Positions 61,301 through 64,000 of a stretch of DNA of 64,000 bases are shown piece after piece (position 1 is the stretch's first letter; each line of letters starts with the position of its first letter). This stretch comes from Tillandsia leiboldiana. Its lineage: Eukaryota; Streptophyta; Magnoliopsida; Poales; Bromeliaceae. Location: NCBI GenBank assembly GCA_029204045.2, contig CM055080.1:7196369-7260368 (forward strand), read 5' to 3'. The notes below the pieces were generated by a model. It had not been told where the DNA came from. It saw nothing but the letters and a program-made list of their open reading frames with translations, and made no database searches. Both the position numbers and the translations under genes were made by a program.

Positions 61301-62563
61301 ACTTGCATGATTAGATGACACCTGTTGATTCCTGTCATTGAGATATTTCTTGATATACGTCGATATGCATGATTGATTGATCCTGATTGATAGACACTAC
61401 TCGATATGCATGATTGATTGATCCTGATTGATAGATACTACTCGATATGCATGATTGATTGATCCTGATTGATAGACACTACTCGATATGCATGATTGAT
61501 TGATTCCGATGGATAGATATAGACAGATGATTCCCTGCTGGGATTTCGGCGTGTGCCGACTACTCGGTCACTAGACCGTGAGATTGATCATTATGACTTG
61601 CCATGCACTGCTGTACTTCACGAACCTGGCCGGGGTCGCTCCCCGTGGAGCTGGTTCTTTACCGGTAGAGTGGTCTGGTGATAGACCCGTGAGCCCCTTT
61701 TGCATCGAGACTGCTTGGCGTCTGTGACGTGCAGGGTTATATCAGCGGATCGGGTGCGGATGGGTGGCTTTGCCTGAGGTTCTCTGAGACCAATATTGGC
61801 ACATGATTGAGTACTTGAGTTTCTACCTTTGACGCATTGCTTTTATTCTGTACCGCTGCTCAGTTATTTCCTGTATTATTATATACAGACATGCTTTCAT
61901 CTCTTGCAGTTCCTTATGCATGATTTTGTAGCCATCTTTTGATTTCAGCATGTATGACCTACAGCTTTCATGATTGGTTATCTCTGATATACCTTGATTT
62001 TCAGTATACTTACCTGCAGTTCTTGTTCTGATTATTAGTAAACCTCTATGCTTTCCAGCTTTTCCTGTTGACTCTTACTATCCGCAGATTTTAGTACCCA
62101 GTAGGTACGATTAGCTGATGCTCGGCTCGTCGTGCCCACTGGGATGCACTCCGGTGTATCTCACACCCTCGGGTGACTGTTGTAGGTCCGTCGGGTGGTG
62201 AGATGTCGGGACGATCCAGTGAGCCGACTACGATAGAGCTGTCCCCATGAGCATTATATATCGACGACTTCTGCAGACATTTACTTTCCGCATTTCATTC
62301 CAGTTTATCGTGATTTAAACATTTAAAACTGATGAGGTAATAACTTAATTTTGATTATTCCTACTGAGTAGATTAGATTAGTTACTGATATATCTGTTGA
62401 TCTCTGATGATGATGTTTAGCCGTGCATGTATAGGGGAGTCTTTGTCCTTGGGATAGAGTCTTCTATACGTGTGGCGGTCTGTTGCGCCCAGTTTGCAAA
62501 CTCTGATTTACTTAACAAAAAAAAAAAATTTATTACCGGATTTTTAAAACTCGGGGTGTGACA
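58390..62563 (+). repeat. 3' LTR of element F
   Basis: It is 4174 bp, with the same layout as the 5' LTR, ends CGGGGTGTGACA (one C to T in the conserved end) and is followed by ATGGT. The poly-A run is A12. Confidence 0.95.
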
Positions 62564-62568
62564 ATGGT

Positions 62569-64000
62569 GTTTAAGCTCGAGAAGGAGCTTGGCCCCGCCG
62601 CGCCGCCGCCGTGCCCTGTCGCCGGGCACAGGCTCAGGAAGATTCACAAGGTGATTTGGCACCTGTTGGTGCATTTGGATGAAGCCCAGAATCTCTGGGT
62701 TGATCATCACGAATTTCAAAGAATGGGGTCATCTTCTTCCTCGAGCCCGAGCTTAACCTGGGGGTTTTTAGTTGCTCCAAGATGGGGGGAAATGATCAGT
62801 AAGTATAATGGAGTATTTTGCTCCAAGTTATTTGCAGATTGGTTAAGTATTTGCTGAGATCCAACCTTGAGTTGGTGTTGTGTGGTGTAGTATGAAGTGT
62901 GCATGACAGGTGTTTGAGGAAATGCCTCAATGAGAATTTAAATAGAATTAACTCTCTAGTTGTATATCAAAGTTGCTTAGAAAGGTCCCCTGAGCTTGAT
63001 TCTCACTTCAGATCAATCTGAATCTGTGTGGATAAAGATCTGGTGCAATGTGAACTCATGTGAGAGAAAGGGCTTGGTTCTGGTTGAGCCAGCACACCTG
63101 GGCTGCATCTAGGGCAAGCCCTGTGATCCTGGCATTATCCAGAGATGGTTTGATATAGAAAGTTTTGTCTGGAAATGTATGGATTCAAAGTTGCATCAAA
63201 ACCAAGCCTAAATGCAATAAATTCTTAATAACTGTATTAGGGTCTGTTTGAAAAATTGTAACAGTGTGCTCCTGGCTATTTTGGAGTCACTGAACGCGAT
63301 GTTCGCGTTTGTTTTGGGTTTTGGTGAGCCGAGGAAACGAAAATGCATTTCGGCTAGGTTAGAGAAGTAAATTATGACCCGAAGTTTTCCTCGGGTATCG
63401 TGCTGCCACAAATGGATGAGCACGACGTCCAGCAAGTCGAATGTCACCTGTTGGAGGTGACGGTTCGTAAAAATGATTCTCCGTTTAAGAGAACGGGCCA
63501 AAACGGGGTTTATATAGTAGATATTACACATTCTGAATAAACCCGAGGGGCTTGCTGCAATTGTAACAATATGGAAAAGCTAAATGAATGTTCTAAAGTA
63601 GTAATGACCTTTCGGTGGGTTTCCCGGGGTCCTTGAAAAGCTAAATATGCTTAATATTGCGTTAATCGACGAAATGGTCGATACGCGCTAGTTGCACTTT
63701 GAGGATTTGGTAGATCCTGAGTTGTCGCCTGGTATTGTTGTAGGCCCCAGCCATCAGGAGCCAGCCCGTGATCCATCTTGTGCTTATCGCGACCGTCTAC
63801 CTTCTGGTGGAGTCGTTGTTCCTCCTATATACAGGTGGGTTATCTTCGGTCCGCGTTTTATCAGGTCGGCCCTATTGGGTGCCGTGGTAGGTTGGACCCC
63901 TGTTCTTGGTGTAGCCCTGAACCTATGCTTTAGCCTTACTATATGCTTTCATTCCAGCATTCAGTCATTTCAGCTATATTGCCTGATCTTACATATGAGC
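62569..64000 (+). mobile_element. LTR D, right part, continuing past the window
   Basis: D resumes after the ATGGT duplication with GC-rich exon-like sequence. Near the end it has CAGGTGGGTTATCTTCGG (about 63834), the block that follows the last splice-donor consensus in the B, C and F LTRs. No coding gene is seen. Confidence 0.7.

Larger units (their letters stand above)
51222..62563 (+). mobile_element. Element F: non-autonomous giant-LTR gypsy element
   Basis: The 11.3-kb element has LTRs at 51222-55399 and 58390-62563, a primer site, a 2990-bp interior and the TSD ATGGT (51217-51221 and 62564-62568). By eye the LTRs differ at roughly 20 sites over 4.2 kb, so it is older than B but still young. 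The interior keeps scraps of gag, the RNase H tail and the integrase C-terminus, with about 1.5 kb of unidentified sequence between. RT and the integrase core are gone. Confidence 0.95.

Overview
This window is plant (angiosperm) nuclear DNA made almost entirely of nested LTR retrotransposons. The evidence is long terminal repeats with TG...CA ends, 5-bp target-site duplications (TSDs), primer-binding sites matching plant initiator-Met tRNA (TGGTATCAGAGC), Ty3/gypsy reverse transcriptase and integrase motifs with a Tekay/Del-like chromodomain tail, and TATAAATA plus CACGTG promoters. I found no host protein-coding gene, tRNA or rRNA. The species cannot be named from the sequence alone.

Layout. 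1-8900 is a near-identical second copy of 17061-26024 and ends at a 100-N gap (8901-9000), so it is either a segmental duplication or, more likely, an assembly artefact. 9001-9525 and 20548-21930 are an old degraded repeat (H) holding a gypsy gag remnant. H is split by element A (9526-20542, TSD TAATC), a full-length but defective Tekay-like element with 3.2-kb LTRs. H is also hit by a minus-strand solo LTR (21936-25546, TSD ACGGG). Next come a miniature TRIM element (26154-26542), unclassified sequence, a probable CACTA transposon end (27691) and AT-rich DNA.

From 28831 to 49549 a 26-28 bp AT-rich minisatellite is split by element B (28974-39979, TSD ATAGA) and solo LTR C (42022-48490, TSD GATTT). 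LTR D (from 49550) then replaces the array. Element B has 4.6-kb LTRs identical apart from two homopolymer lengths but carries only a frameshifted gag. Solo LTR C is itself split by solo LTR E (43731-47544, TSD GGTAT). LTR D is split by element F (51222-62563, TSD ATGGT), which has 4.2-kb LTRs and an interior reduced to gag and pol scraps around about 1.5 kb of unidentified sequence. D resumes at 62569 and runs off the window.

How it works together. No element here has an intact full gag-pol set. A keeps an open integrase frame but a broken gag, RT and RNase H. B and F have no usable pol, so their recent movement must have relied on enzymes supplied from elsewhere. The B, C and F LTRs are related and share a covarying stem-loop near their 3' ends. 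B and F also share an exon/intron-like leader layout. The A, E and 21936 LTRs form a second group, and A and the 21936 LTR carry clusters of G-box promoter motifs.
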